This document shows positions 1 through 9,000 of a stretch of 20,002 nucleotides of DNA, in pieces (the stretch's first letter is position 1; each line of letters opens with the position of its first letter). The stretch is from positions 1-20,002 of the forward strand of contig JBNKUQ010000054.1 in NCBI GenBank assembly GCA_050298695.1, given 5' to 3'. A program made the translations under genes and the position numbers. This stretch comes from CANLBN01 sp050298695 (GTDB taxonomy: Bacteria; Pseudomonadota; Gammaproteobacteria; Pseudomonadales; Cellvibrionaceae). The notes beneath the pieces are model-generated. The model ran no database searches, was not told where the DNA came from, and saw nothing but the letters and a program-made list of their open reading frames with translations.

Positions 1-2258
1 CGCAAGCCAATCAGATTACGTTCACCGTCATATTCATAACGAAGCGTGGATTCGAATTCAGACCCTTTGTTTTGAATACGCTGAGTCACTTGGCTCAGGC
101 CATCGTAGCAATATTCCGTTATACGCCCGGCAGGATCGGTTTTACTCGATAATAAACCCAAAGGATGATAGGTGTAACGCGTGCATTGGTTGTCTGGCGT
201 TGTGATAGCACTCACCTGACCGCGTTGATTGTAGTCGTAACGCGTGGTCTGTTCATCGCGTTCTATGGCAACAAGCTGCTGTTGAATATTGTAACGATAA
301 ATCGTTTTACGACCGGCTGCATCTTGAATCGCTGATATTTTTCCTGCGTCATTCCACCAATAAACGGTACTGTAACCCAGCGGATTCGTCACTCGACTCA
401 ACAACCCCATACGGTTATAGGTATAGTGCATTGTGTGACCGAGAGGATTAGTTTCTGCGGTGACCTGATTGTGATGATTGTATTCACGCCGCCAACATTG
501 ATCTTGGGAGTCATGAAGTGCGATCACTCGGTGTTGCTGGTCGTATTCAAAACGTACCGCCAGTCCTACTCGATCAATATGCTCAACGCAGTGACCTTCG
601 TCATTAAAATACCATTGCTCATGACTGCCATCAGGATAGATAATTTGTGTGAGTTGTTGTTGGTCATTGTAGGTGGTGTGAGTCTCGCCCCCTTCCGCAT
701 CGCGGTGATAAATGACCTTGGCAGAGGCATTAAAACGATAAGTCTGCTGACCGCCACGTGTATCGGTCATCACGACTTCGCGTTGTTCAGGATACCAGGT
801 AAAGCGATAGTCATAAGTCGGCTGATCATTAATAGGATCACCCCACTGATGAAGACAGCGTGCCTGAGGGCTATAGTGATCCCACTCAAAGTAGAAACGA
901 TAGCCGCTCTTTAATTGTCGCAGCGTAATGATGTGGTTTTCGTATTGGTATTGTTCACAGTAGCCATCTGCATCGGTGGCAACGATCAAATCACCGCCAT
1001 CACTGTATTGATAAGCCATCAACACATGAGAATGATCTTTTTGTTTTTTTTCAAAAGAGGCGATGTGACCACACGCACTATAGACAAACTGATAAACCTC
1101 GCCCTGAGAACTCTCAAGTTGTATCAGCCGATCCTGACGGTACGAGAGTGTATAACCATTGTGATGACTATCCTCTATGGCACTGAGACGATAATGAGAG
1201 CTGCCAGCGTGGCGCTTATAATGTCGCTGAAGACCCGCAGGCTCATTGAATGGGGTGATAATAAAATGCGCCTTATCCACGCGATACACACTGAGGCTTT
1301 CACTCACATTATGACTTCGCTCACCGATCTCGGGTAAAGCCAGTTGTATCGTTCGCGCTTCCGTATCGAATAGGTGTAACTGATCCTGCTCAATCGTAAG
1401 CCAATCACTAAAGCTGTGGGTCCAACCCGCACCCAATCCACTGTCCTTAGGATTGCTTGAGCGATAGATCCGCGTCCAAGTTAACGGCAGCGACCCGTTT
1501 AATTGCCCATCGTTTAATTGGAGTAGCTCTTCACCACTGAATAAACTAATGGGTTCACCGCCAGTGCAGGTATTAGAGACGGGAAGCGAGGCCAAACCGC
1601 TGCCACTGATTGCCATCACAGCGCCCAGCTTATCCCCCGATTGATACGCGGTACGGGCATCATTGAGTGGTCCCACATAATCATTTTCAAATTGATTGAG
1701 CTTGTCGCTCAATTCAGGGGACACCATATCCAAACCAGCGCGTGCGATATCCCCTTTTGATTTGCTTTGTAGGGTATCCTTCAGCTGCATCAGCTTGGCG
1801 GCTCTTGCATCAATCTCGGCGAGAGAAAGTATCTCCTTAGCTGGCCCTTTATTGATGTTTCCCCAACCACGGTAGGGTTTTTTACGTTTACGCTCGGGTA
1901 GACGATACTGCCAGTGGTAGGCGTTTATCTCACCTTGGGCCATTAACTGTGCAAGGGCTTTGAGACTACTTAACTCGTTACTGTCCTGCAATGCTACGTG
2001 TGTGGGCTTGAAGACCTTCAGTATGGATTGTGCAGAAAGGCGATAATCTTTTTCAGCCGAGGCCAATAGGCGACCTAGCATTAAGGCATCAATAGCAGAC
2101 TGTTGATTTTGTTGAGTCACCGGATCAACCGCGATAGAAGACGCGGCTAATAGCAAGGCTTTAGGCTGACTACCAATAAGGACCGCTTTATCGGTTTCGG
2201 TAAACCGAATGGGCGATATACTGTGGCGTGGATGTAAGTCTTCCGAGGGTATCGACAT
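1..2258 (-). CDS. Rhs/YD-repeat protein, 5' part (C-terminus beyond the left edge)
   Basis: The frame is open from the ATG at 2258 to the window edge (752 codons visible). Residues 1 to about 230 form an unrecognised, mostly helical-looking N-terminal region with no signal peptide and no PAAR motif that I can see. At about 232 a segment beginning TGGEPISLFSGEE matches the DUF6531-type entry of Rhs proteins, followed by the YRSSNP...GLGAGWTHSFSDWL stretch. From about residue 400 onward there are many YD repeats, for example YEYDGERNLIGL at the edge. Rhs shells encapsulate a C-terminal toxin, which here would lie outside the window. Lack of a signal peptide fits a type VI-type or unknown delivery route (inference). 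An AGGAGG run at 2295-2300 lies 36 bases upstream of the ATG, too far for a normal ribosome site, and no in-frame start lies between, so the start is somewhat uncertain. A stop lies in frame further upstream. Confidence 0.9.
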   Translation of the reverse strand, partial: MSIPSEDLHPRHSISPIRFTETDKAVLIGSQPKALLLAASSIAVDPVTQQNQQSAIDALMLGRLLASAEKDYRLSAQSILKVFKPTHVALQDSNELSSLKALAQLMAQGEINAYHWQYRLPERKRKKPYRGWGNINKGPAKEILSLAEIDARAAKLMQLKDTLQSKSKGDIARAGLDMVSPELSDKLNQFENDYVGPLNDARTAYQSGDKLGAVMAISGSGLASLPVSNTCTGGEPISLFSGEELLQLNDGQLNGSLPLTWTRIYRSSNPKDSGLGAGWTHSFSDWLTIEQDQLHLFDTEARTIQLALPEIGERSHNVSESLSVYRVDKAHFIITPFNEPAGLQRHYKRHAGSSHYRLSAIEDSHHNGYTLSYRQDRLIQLESSQGEVYQFVYSACGHIASFEKKQKDHSHVLMAYQYSDGGDLIVATDADGYCEQYQYENHIITLRQLKSGYRFYFEWDHYSPQARCLHQWGDPINDQPTYDYRFTWYPEQREVVMTDTRGGQQTYRFNASAKVIYHRDAEGGETHTTYNDQQQLTQIIYPDGSHEQWYFNDEGHCVEHIDRVGLAVRFEYDQQHRVIALHDSQDQCWRREYNHHNQVTAETNPLGHTMHYTYNRMGLLSRVTNPLGYSTVYWWNDAGKISAIQDAAGRKTIYRYNIQQQLVAIERDEQTTRYDYNQRGQVSAITTPDNQCTRYTYHPLGLLSSKTDPAGRITEYCYDGLSQVTQRIQNKGSEFESTLRYEYDGERNLIGL

Positions 2259-2356
2259 ATCGACTGTTCCGTTGGGTAGCCCTGTCTGGCCGCCCCTCCT
2301 ATCCGCTTCTATTTAATGTTAACGCAAAAAGAGAATGATAAACCTAAGGTAAAAAT

Positions 2357-2542
2357 TTAAACTTCGACCAGTTCAGCGGCCTCAGTTTTGCGCTGTTTTT
2401 CTTCTTGTATGCGTACATAAATTTCTTCACGGTGCACAGTAATTGACTTGGGGGCATCGATACCAATACGCACTTGGGCACCACAAACTCCCAAGACAGT
2501 CACCCTCACATCATCATTGATCACCAATGTTTCGCCTAATGA
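2357..2542 (-). pseudogene. csrA: csrA-like carbon storage regulator, N-terminus broken
   Basis: Minus-strand translation gives GETLVINDDVRVTVLGV, then GAQVRIGIDAPKSITVHREE and IYVRIQEEK, a clear CsrA/RsmA core with the VHREEIYxRIQ signature, ending EAAELVEV. CsrA is a small dimeric RNA-binding translational regulator. Its family starts MLILTRRVGET; here the same frame upstream reads ILFSVD-stop-SLGET, with an ATT where the ATG should be and TAA at 2543-2545. Thus beta strand 1, which includes an RNA-contacting Arg, is absent. The first possible start is TTG at 2527, preceded by a weak TAGGCG; that product would have 56 residues and lack the first strand. An unusual Cys replaces Lys in the VLGVKG motif. 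It lies 98 bases upstream of the Rhs gene on the same strand. I favour a decayed accessory copy over a functional gene. Confidence 0.75.
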
Positions 2543-2545
2543 TTA

Positions 2546-2951
2546 ATCAACCGAGAACAAAATGTTCTTTTTTTTGAACAAACAAGAAAAAACAACTCTT
2601 TTTTATGACATCGAATCTTACTTATCTTAACTGTGTGACTCAATCACTAGTGATGTGCATAGTTCACACTTTGCGACAATAGCGGCCTTTACGTTGAATA
2701 TCGCGACAAATCGCCGCACAATCAACACGAAATCGCACATTAGCTGTCTGCCATCAAATCAAGAAGCACCTATTATCATGTTTGGCCGCGCATCTACCCT
2801 GCAAATCCACTGGCCACCATCACAAGATTTTGTGATATTTTCATGTCACTATGAAAAGTGAGAGTTCATCCATTTGACGCTATGTACTTTGAAGAAATAT
2901 CAGCGTTAAATACCGCCTTAATTTTCTTATAACATCCAATATTATTTTACG
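2546..2951. other. intergenic region between csrA remnant and hydrolase
   Basis: No credible gene is seen here. It contains a 12-base perfect palindrome ATCACTAGTGAT at 2643-2654, a possible operator, followed by TGTGCATAGTTCACA, which resembles a CRP half-site pair but has a spacer one base short. Two imperfect repeats of GCGACAA with following GC-rich bases lie at about 2674 and 2703. A TATAAC hexamer at 2928-2933 could be the -10 of the hydrolase gene; a matching -35 is poor. Confidence 0.4.
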
Positions 2952-3737
2952 ATGCCATTTGTTCACTTGCCATCAGCAACGATTCACTACCAAGAATGCG
3001 GTAACGGCACACCTCTACTGCTATTACATGGCCTGGGAGGGTCATTGGAAGACTGGGCGTTTAATGTAAACTATTTATCCAACAATCATCACTTATTTAT
3101 ATTTGATCTTCCAGGCTTTGGTCAGAGTCACATTGAAGGTGAGTATTCAATACCCAATATCGCGGAATCGGTAAGCCAAGCAATTAAAGCGCTTTCCATA
3201 GAAAGAATGAATGTGGTTGGATTTTCCTTTGGGGGAGCGATTGCATTAGAGTGGATAACAAATCAGACAACATACCAATTATCCATCGATAAAGTGATTT
3301 TGTTTAGCAGTCAACCTTCTTATAAACTTTTTAGGTTGAGACAATACATTGAATATTATTGTCGAGTGGGGCTTATAAAAACCCTGGGGTTATCTGGATT
3401 GGCGAGTATTATTGCTAAGCGTTTATTTCCAAATCCAAACCAACAAGAACTACGTGAATATACTGAAAAGGCGTTACGATCAAATAGCACAACATCGTAT
3501 CTATCAGTGATGAAAGCACTAACAAACTGGAGTGTTGAAGATAAGCTCACTGATGTAGAACATGAAATCCTGGTTGTAGCGGCTGAAAAAGATTACACCA
3601 GTCTTGACTCAAAAGGCTATGTTAATCAAATACCCCAAGCAAGACTCTCGATGATTAAAGACTGTGGCCATGCCATTCCTCTTGAAAAACCAGAGTTAGC
3701 AGGATTACTTATTAACGAACATCTAAAACGTGAATAA
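2952..3737 (+). CDS. alpha/beta-fold hydrolase
   Basis: A 261-residue single-domain protein of the alpha/beta hydrolase superfamily, a normal length for the family. The oxyanion-region HGLGG is at 26-30, DLPGFGQS at 52-59, and the nucleophile elbow GFSFGG has Ser92. The probable acid is Asp214 in AEKDYTSLD and the catalytic His is His240 in CGHAIPLEKPE. There is no signal peptide, so it is probably cytoplasmic. The fold covers esterases, C-C hydrolases, haloperoxidase-like enzymes and lipases, and nothing visible fixes the substrate. The ATG at 2952 has no clear Shine-Dalgarno sequence. A TATAAC hexamer 19 bases upstream would give a very short leader. It is the only plus-strand cargo gene outside the insertion sequences and stands alone, with no obvious partner. 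Confidence 0.88.
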   Translation: MPFVHLPSATIHYQECGNGTPLLLLHGLGGSLEDWAFNVNYLSNNHHLFIFDLPGFGQSHIEGEYSIPNIAESVSQAIKALSIERMNVVGFSFGGAIALEWITNQTTYQLSIDKVILFSSQPSYKLFRLRQYIEYYCRVGLIKTLGLSGLASIIAKRLFPNPNQQELREYTEKALRSNSTTSYLSVMKALTNWSVEDKLTDVEHEILVVAAEKDYTSLDSKGYVNQIPQARLSMIKDCGHAIPLEKPELAGLLINEHLKRE

Positions 3738-3779
3738 ACCGAGTCAGATAAATGCCATCCCCCCTATGTTACAGAGCCA

Positions 3780-3814
3780 TTTTTGTCCGGAGTTTTTGTC
3801 CCGTTTTTGTCCGG
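3780..3814 (+). repeat. three tandem-like copies of TTTTTGTCC(G/C)G
   Basis: TTTTTGTCCGG occurs at 3780-3790 and 3804-3814, with a one-base variant TTTTTGTCCCG at 3793-3803. An inverted copy, CGGACAAAAAC, lies at 3899-3909 on the far side of the tRNA fragment. Clustered short direct and inverted copies beside a tRNA 3' end resemble arm-type binding sites of tyrosine integrases. That role is inferred; no integrase gene is in the window. Confidence 0.6.
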
Positions 3815-3846
3815 TAAGTGGTTACTACGGCTGAAGGGTGCGTGGT

Positions 3847-3896
3847 TGGTGGAGCCTAGCGGGTTCGAACCGCTGACCTCAACACTGCCAGTGTTG
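3847..3896 (-). tRNA. tRNA-Ala(GGC), 3' fragment only (integration scar)
   Basis: Read on the minus strand, this gives an anticodon arm (stem CAACA/TGTTG, 7-base loop CTGGCAG, anticodon GGC), a variable region, a T arm (AGCGG, loop TTCGAAC, CCGCT), then the acceptor 3' strand AGGCTCC, discriminator A and encoded CCA. The U at the position pairing with base 3 is the alanine G3:U70 identity feature. The D arm and 5' acceptor strand are missing. Upstream of the anticodon stem the sequence becomes the GTTTTTGTCCGT repeat. A 3' tRNA half starting at the anticodon arm is the classic residue of integrase-mediated insertion at a tRNA gene (attL/attR copy). It cannot be a functional tRNA. Confidence 0.85.
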
Positions 3897-4305
3897 GACG
3901 GACAAAAACTAAGCCATTGATTTTTAAAGCAATATAAAAATTTTAGGCTATGTAATTCTCTTTATTAATTAATTCTAACATTTCACGATGAACGGTTAGA
4001 TTTTTTTATAGTAAATCGACACGATGAATTTGACAGCCTTCTGGCCCAACATTAATGTATAACTGAACATCGGCCCTGTTACTTTAGCGGTAAGTAGGAT
4101 GCTTATAAGTATTTGAAAGTGTCCGGTGTATCTGCTTTTTGTATGTATGCTGTTTGATTGTTAGTAGTTAAGCTGCACATAGTGCTAACACCTTGAAGTC
4201 TTACTGTTACATTTCTAGCAGAACTACTAGGGCTGTGAATTTATATTCTTGAAACTTTTCCTACAACTTGATTACTCGAAAGCTTTATTTAAATAAAATA
4301 ATCTA

Positions 4306-5031
4306 TTATATGTCGTGCTTTTTCTCTATTTCTTTCAAATACTCAACCATTTCTTCAAACTCACTGGGAAAAAATTCATAATTATCGACAGCAATATCTA
4401 AAGCGCCTCTGATATTAGCGCCTTTTTCTATCAAAAAAGAAACGATATTTATTTTATTTTTAATAACAGCTTTTTCCAACAAGGTGCAATCATTTTCATC
4501 TTTTTTATTTAAATCATAACCTTTTAAAATTAGCTCATTCAGACCATCAATATCTTCATTTTTAATTAACTGATCTATAGGATCAATACTAACATCTTCA
4601 TATAATGATTCTATAAAATTTTTAAAATCTTCCGCTAAATATGTAACTGCATTGTTACCATCAATAGACTCTAGCTCATGATCCCAAAAAAATATTTGTC
4701 CTAAAATAGGGGCTTCAACTCCAATACATATCTGATTACCAAGCTGATCACCTGCAATAGGTAGTAAATTATGTGGAATTCTGTCTTTGTACTGAATCGA
4801 CATTTCTGTTAAGGCGCCATAGTTCTGCCCATGATCTTGCCCATAAAATGATGATATAAGTGTCTCTCCTTCATCATTGCTAATAAATAAAACGGTATCT
4901 CTTACGTACCCACCATTACAGCGTTTTAAAAAATCCAAATAATCATTTGGGATAACATTAGCATTAAACAAAAATGATAATTTTTTTTCTGCGTCGGAGG
5001 TTAGTTTTTCTCCAGCACTTATAATCTTCAT
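4306..5031 (-). CDS. SUKH (SMI1/KNR4) immunity protein with C-terminal ankyrin-like repeats
   Basis: A 241-residue acidic cytosolic protein. Residues about 10-145 carry SUKH hallmarks: CNGG at 38-41, LLPIAGDQLGNQICIG at 89-104, GQIFFWDHE at 111-119 and the closing helix DFKNFIESL at 135-143. SUKH proteins are widespread immunity proteins of polymorphic toxins, often nuclease toxins. Residues about 150-215 look like two ankyrin-type helical repeats (LIKNEDIDGLNELILKGYDL and TLLEKAVIKNKINIVSFLIE), with 'KGANIRGALDIAV' beginning a third. The gene starts 22 bases after the WHH nuclease gene on the same strand, so it is the cognate immunity candidate. The SUKH-ankyrin fusion is less common than SUKH alone; the ankyrin part may add toxin contacts (inference). 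Very AT-rich. Confidence 0.88.
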   Translation of the reverse strand: MKIISAGEKLTSDAEKKLSFLFNANVIPNDYLDFLKRCNGGYVRDTVLFISNDEGETLISSFYGQDHGQNYGALTEMSIQYKDRIPHNLLPIAGDQLGNQICIGVEAPILGQIFFWDHELESIDGNNAVTYLAEDFKNFIESLYEDVSIDPIDQLIKNEDIDGLNELILKGYDLNKKDENDCTLLEKAVIKNKINIVSFLIEKGANIRGALDIAVDNYEFFPSEFEEMVEYLKEIEKKHDI

Positions 5032-5053
5032 ATTAAAACCGTATTTATTAATT

Positions 5054-6064
5054 TTATTTAGAGCCGGACTGCTCGTTAGTTATATTGTTTAATTCTTGAT
5101 TAAATAAGTTCATTTCTTCCTCAGTTTGGAATATTGCACCTTCTCCGCAACATATACTTCCAGATCCAGGTACAGATTCAGGAAATAATATATCAAAAGG
5201 ATTGATCATCTCCAAGCCAAATTTAACATAATCTGTTGTAGATGCTTCGGCTATACCTGCCTGAGCCGCAGCCAAAATTGCAGCTGCTTTTTTAAGAATG
5301 GCCACAGACCCCGTATGGCCTGTTTTGTTATGAATATCCATTGGCAAAAGTTGCATTTTTCCTGTTCTTGCATCATGGTGCCAGACCATACCATCAGGGG
5401 TCTCCGATAGTTTTGCTTTAATATTTGCTAACTTATTGTCAAGTTTTCGATTACCTGTCATATTAATCTCTACTGTCCTTTTTGCCCATTTATCAAAAAT
5501 TGGAAAACCATCTGCATCAAATGGAACTTTTGTTTTTGGGTGAACTTTTCCTGCTAATTTTTTATTAATAATCTTGACTTGCTTCATCGCCGCTAAACGA
5601 GCTAAAGAATTCCATTTAACAATTAAATTTTTTGAGCTTGCACCACTAGGATCATGCTTTCCATAAGGATCATTGGCTGAATAGCTATATCGATTAAAGC
5701 TCGTGGGGTTTTCAATATTAACACCAATTGGATCCAAGGATAAAAAACGACGGATTTTGGGGTGATAGAAGCGCCTATTCAAATAAAGCAAACCACTGTC
5801 GTCATGAATTCCCGCAGTAAATGATATTTTTTCCTGAGCATCATCACCTAAGCTATTCTCTCTTTCACCAAAAGGTCTATACTCATATTCACTTTCAATA
5901 TTTCCATGTAAATTAGTTATTATTAACGGTGAATCAGCAATATCACTATGGTAATAAAACACTTCAAGAGAAAAACTTTTTGCAGCAAAAAAAACTAAAC
6001 TTATAATGAATAATAGTTTTAAATGATAAACGATTTTATTTGCAAATAAATTATCCACTTTCAT
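5054..6064 (-). CDS. Sec-exported Rhs core cap fused to WHH-type HNH nuclease toxin
   Basis: A 336-residue protein. Residues 1-32 are a Sec signal peptide (basic start, hydrophobic LLFIISLVFFAA, cleavage after about SFS). Residues 35-141 are the end of an Rhs core that normally sits inside one long protein: FYYHSDIADSPLIITNLHG, EYEYRPFGE (59-67), LYLNRRFYHPKIRRFLSLDP, then DPIG (111-114) and the closing NDPYGKHDPSG (131-141). Two DP motifs of this kind form the autoproteolytic site in known Rhs proteins. Residues about 170-252 match the WHH branch of the HNH/EndoVII nuclease fold: WHH at 228-230, MQLLPMDIH at 237-245 and HTG at 250-252. The remaining tail has CC at 305-306 and no recognised domain. 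A weak AGAGAA precedes the ATG, and only 9 bases separate it from the shell gene upstream. Predicted DNase delivered to competitor cells; the immunity protein is encoded next. Confidence 0.88.
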   Translation of the reverse strand: MKVDNLFANKIVYHLKLLFIISLVFFAAKSFSLEVFYYHSDIADSPLIITNLHGNIESEYEYRPFGERENSLGDDAQEKISFTAGIHDDSGLLYLNRRFYHPKIRRFLSLDPIGVNIENPTSFNRYSYSANDPYGKHDPSGASSKNLIVKWNSLARLAAMKQVKIINKKLAGKVHPKTKVPFDADGFPIFDKWAKRTVEINMTGNRKLDNKLANIKAKLSETPDGMVWHHDARTGKMQLLPMDIHNKTGHTGSVAILKKAAAILAAAQAGIAEASTTDYVKFGLEMINPFDILFPESVPGSGSICCGEGAIFQTEEEMNLFNQELNNITNEQSGSK

Positions 6065-6073
6065 TTCTCTATC

Positions 6074-9000
6074 TTAGAATAAGGTTGAATTGATAATTAT
6101 TACCATAACACCTAAATTTAAATTGGGGTCAGTATTGTCAATGTAAATTTCAACATAATCAGAAACTCCATCATTATCTGTGTCCTTATTTAATGGATTT
6201 GATCCCGATTTAAACTCCTGGAGATTCATTACGCCATCATCATCAAAATCTAAATTAGCATCAGATGCCAGATAATGATTTAAACCATATTGAGATTCCC
6301 ATCTATTTGGAATTCCGTCACCGTCCACATCAACATCTTGTGAATTAATAACACCATCATTATCAAAATCGAAGTCATCAAAATTATTTGCTAGATTAGT
6401 TGGTGTGCCCAATCTAATTTCCATGCAATCTGGTACGCCATCACTATCATCATCACGATCTTTTGAGTTGCAATCGAGCCGTGCTAAAAGTTTGCCACCA
6501 AAAAACACAAAACTTGATGATCCACCTGTTTGATAACCATTGGTTGAATACATAAGCTTATTAGACTGGTCATATAGAAAGTATGTAGATTTACCCTCTG
6601 AATCTTTTTCGTAAACCTTATTGAGATTTCCATCATATTCATAAAATTTACTATCTATGCCTGAAGATACACTTTTCAGCATATTTTCATTATTATAAAC
6701 ATAGTTCAAATGGCCATCAGATTTAACATTACCCAAATTATCATAAGTAAATAAGTATTCATTCCCGATGCCAGTCAATCTATTCGATGAGTCATACCTA
6801 TAATCACTTTCACTTCCACTTTGTGAAATTCGATCTATATTGCCAATTTCATCGTACTCGTAATCTATTTTTCCCCAAGATCCGCTTGCAGAAATCAATT
6901 GGCTTAACCCATCATATTTCATTTTTTTTGAACGATAGTCAGTAAGATTATCTTTGACGCTTTCAATATTTCTTGCTTTATCATAATTATATGTTAAGTC
7001 TAGAATTTTTTGGTTTACAGAGTTTATGAACTTTAAATTTTTTGGTGCACCAAGCAAATCGAAAGATAGCTTCTTAGTTATTTGATTTCCATAAGCAAGC
7101 TCTTCAACTTGCCCCCAGCTATTATAGTTAGCGGAGGAGGCTAAATATTTACCGTCACCATAAGCTGATATGTTTTTGCCAAAGCCATCATTAACATAGT
7201 TCAGAGTTAATCCATCTGGATAGTTTATAGTTTGGATATTTCCATTTTCATCATATTCATAGCCTAATGTTAATTTTTTATCTGAATCTTTAAAAATGGT
7301 CTCTACAGAAGTAAGCTGATCATACCCGTTATAGTTATAAATTGTTCTCACCTCAGGAGTTTCAACGGATCTTAAATTGCCAGTCTTAGTGTAATGATTT
7401 GTAATGCTAAATGAATCGCCGTTATTATATGAATAATTACTTACCCTTAAATTTTTATCATAAGTAATTGTCTTAATATTGCCATTAGGTAATGTTACGG
7501 CCTTTTCAAGGCCATATGGGTAATAAGACAAATTAGTCCATCCATTCTCAGGATTATATATTTTTTCCAGCTGTAATTTTTTGTTGTATACATACAATCG
7601 TTCATGCTGACCTTGCTTAATAGAAGTTACGTTTCCAAATTCGTTATAGTTAATTGTTAAAGTATTGTATTCGACTGGGTTTAGTGAAACTTGGGTGACA
7701 ACTTCTTTTAGAAGCATGTCAGATGGGTCGCCATATGCTTGATAATTATAAATGGTCTCAAAACCAAGAGGGTCAACTGTTATATATCCGTATTTTACCA
7801 TTGGTTTTCCTTCCCTACCGGTATTACATTCCGGCCCATAACAATACTGATATAAGTTACCATTAATGTTATTTCTTTCTGTTAACAGTCGATCGAGACT
7901 GTCATATGTTCTTAAAATACCATTTGGATATGATGGGCTAGATACAAGATATTTTGGGATGCCTTCTAAAGCATTTAATATTTCATTTTTGTTTGGATGA
8001 GCTTTCAATTTATCTAATGTTTCTGGAACTACTGATATATTGAAAGATGAAAATACCTGGCTATAATCAGGGTTAAGACTTGAAACTTCAGGCATTAGAC
8101 TAAGGTTTTCTTTGGATGGGAACGATTCAAAAATCTTTCTGCCTTCGTAATCCGTATCATAAACTGAATTAGAAAAAAATCTTGATTCATCATCTTTTTT
8201 TGTAATGCTCAACAGTCTGCCAAGAGAATCAGTGGTGCTTATTACATCGCTACTCCCCTGACTTTTGTAAATTGTTAAATTTTTTGATTCATGCCAATCT
8301 GTAGTTATTGGGTTGACACCAGGAAAAGTTATTTTGTCAACCAAATCCGAATCGTTATATGAAAAATGAGTTTCTTGATTAAGCTCATTTTTAACAGATA
8401 TAATTTTTCCTTCCTGATTAACAACTCGAACCTCTTCATTTCCTTCGCCATCAACCTCTCTAGTAGGTGTTCCATATTTATAATCATAAAACCAGCGAGA
8501 CAAATCATTCCCATCTTCATCTTTAACATATTCTCTCTTTACTGTACCATCGAGATTATATTCGTAATACTTTGTAGTACCAAAATACGTATAACTTAAC
8601 AAATCTCCGGTATATTGGTCTCTATTGATAATTATTTTTCCTAAAATATCAGACCATTTATTGGATAAACCGCTCAATCCAATTGATTCATACACCGCCT
8701 CTTCCTCTAACAAACCAATTAACCAAAGCTGCTCATCATTGAAATATTTATATCGTTTTTGTTGCGCTACTGGCTGGCCAATATTATCAGTTTGTGTACT
8801 GCTATATTCGACGGTACGTTGACTATTACCATATTGGTCATGGTCATGAAATTCTGTAATAAATTCAAACCCATCTTTTTTTATTATTTTTTTTGTAAGA
8901 CTCTTCCGATACATTGATGGCTTATCACATTTTTTAAGCCAGCATACAGAAAGATCATCACCAAGTAATTTACCTACATCCCACTTAAATTCGGCACTGT

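Larger units (their letters stand above)
3738..4305. other. intergenic region with tRNA remnant and repeat cluster
   Basis: The 568 bases hold no full gene. The left third contains the TTTTTGTCC repeats and a tRNA-Ala 3' fragment described separately. On the minus strand, 4083-4006 encodes a short tail (LYINVGPEGCQIHRVD then LL-stop) that looks like the end of a real protein but has a stop 24 codons upstream, so it may be a gene remnant. The right end carries a 14-base AT palindrome (TTTATTTAAATAAA) near 4283-4296, just beyond the SUKH gene; it is too AT-rich to call a terminator. Nothing else was recognised. Confidence 0.5.

Noticed and set aside
426..1337. Two plus-strand open frames of 162 and 140 codons
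   Set aside because: They lie antisense to the continuous Rhs/YD frame, whose translation shows clear YD repeats; the plus-strand products look non-biological.
2653..2672. CRP-like site TGTGCATAGTTCACA
   Set aside because: The spacer between half-sites is one base short of the consensus and one half-site is imperfect.
2655..2861. 68-codon plus-strand frame upstream of the hydrolase
   Set aside because: No ribosome site, no recognisable motif, and composition of intergenic type; not supported as a gene.
4283..4296. Palindrome TTTATTTAAATAAA as a terminator
   Set aside because: All AT, no GC-rich stem; it cannot be called an intrinsic terminator.
6050..6110. Accidental frameshift splitting one Rhs gene
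   Set aside because: The downstream gene begins with a proper signal peptide absent from normal Rhs cores, so the separation appears to be by design.
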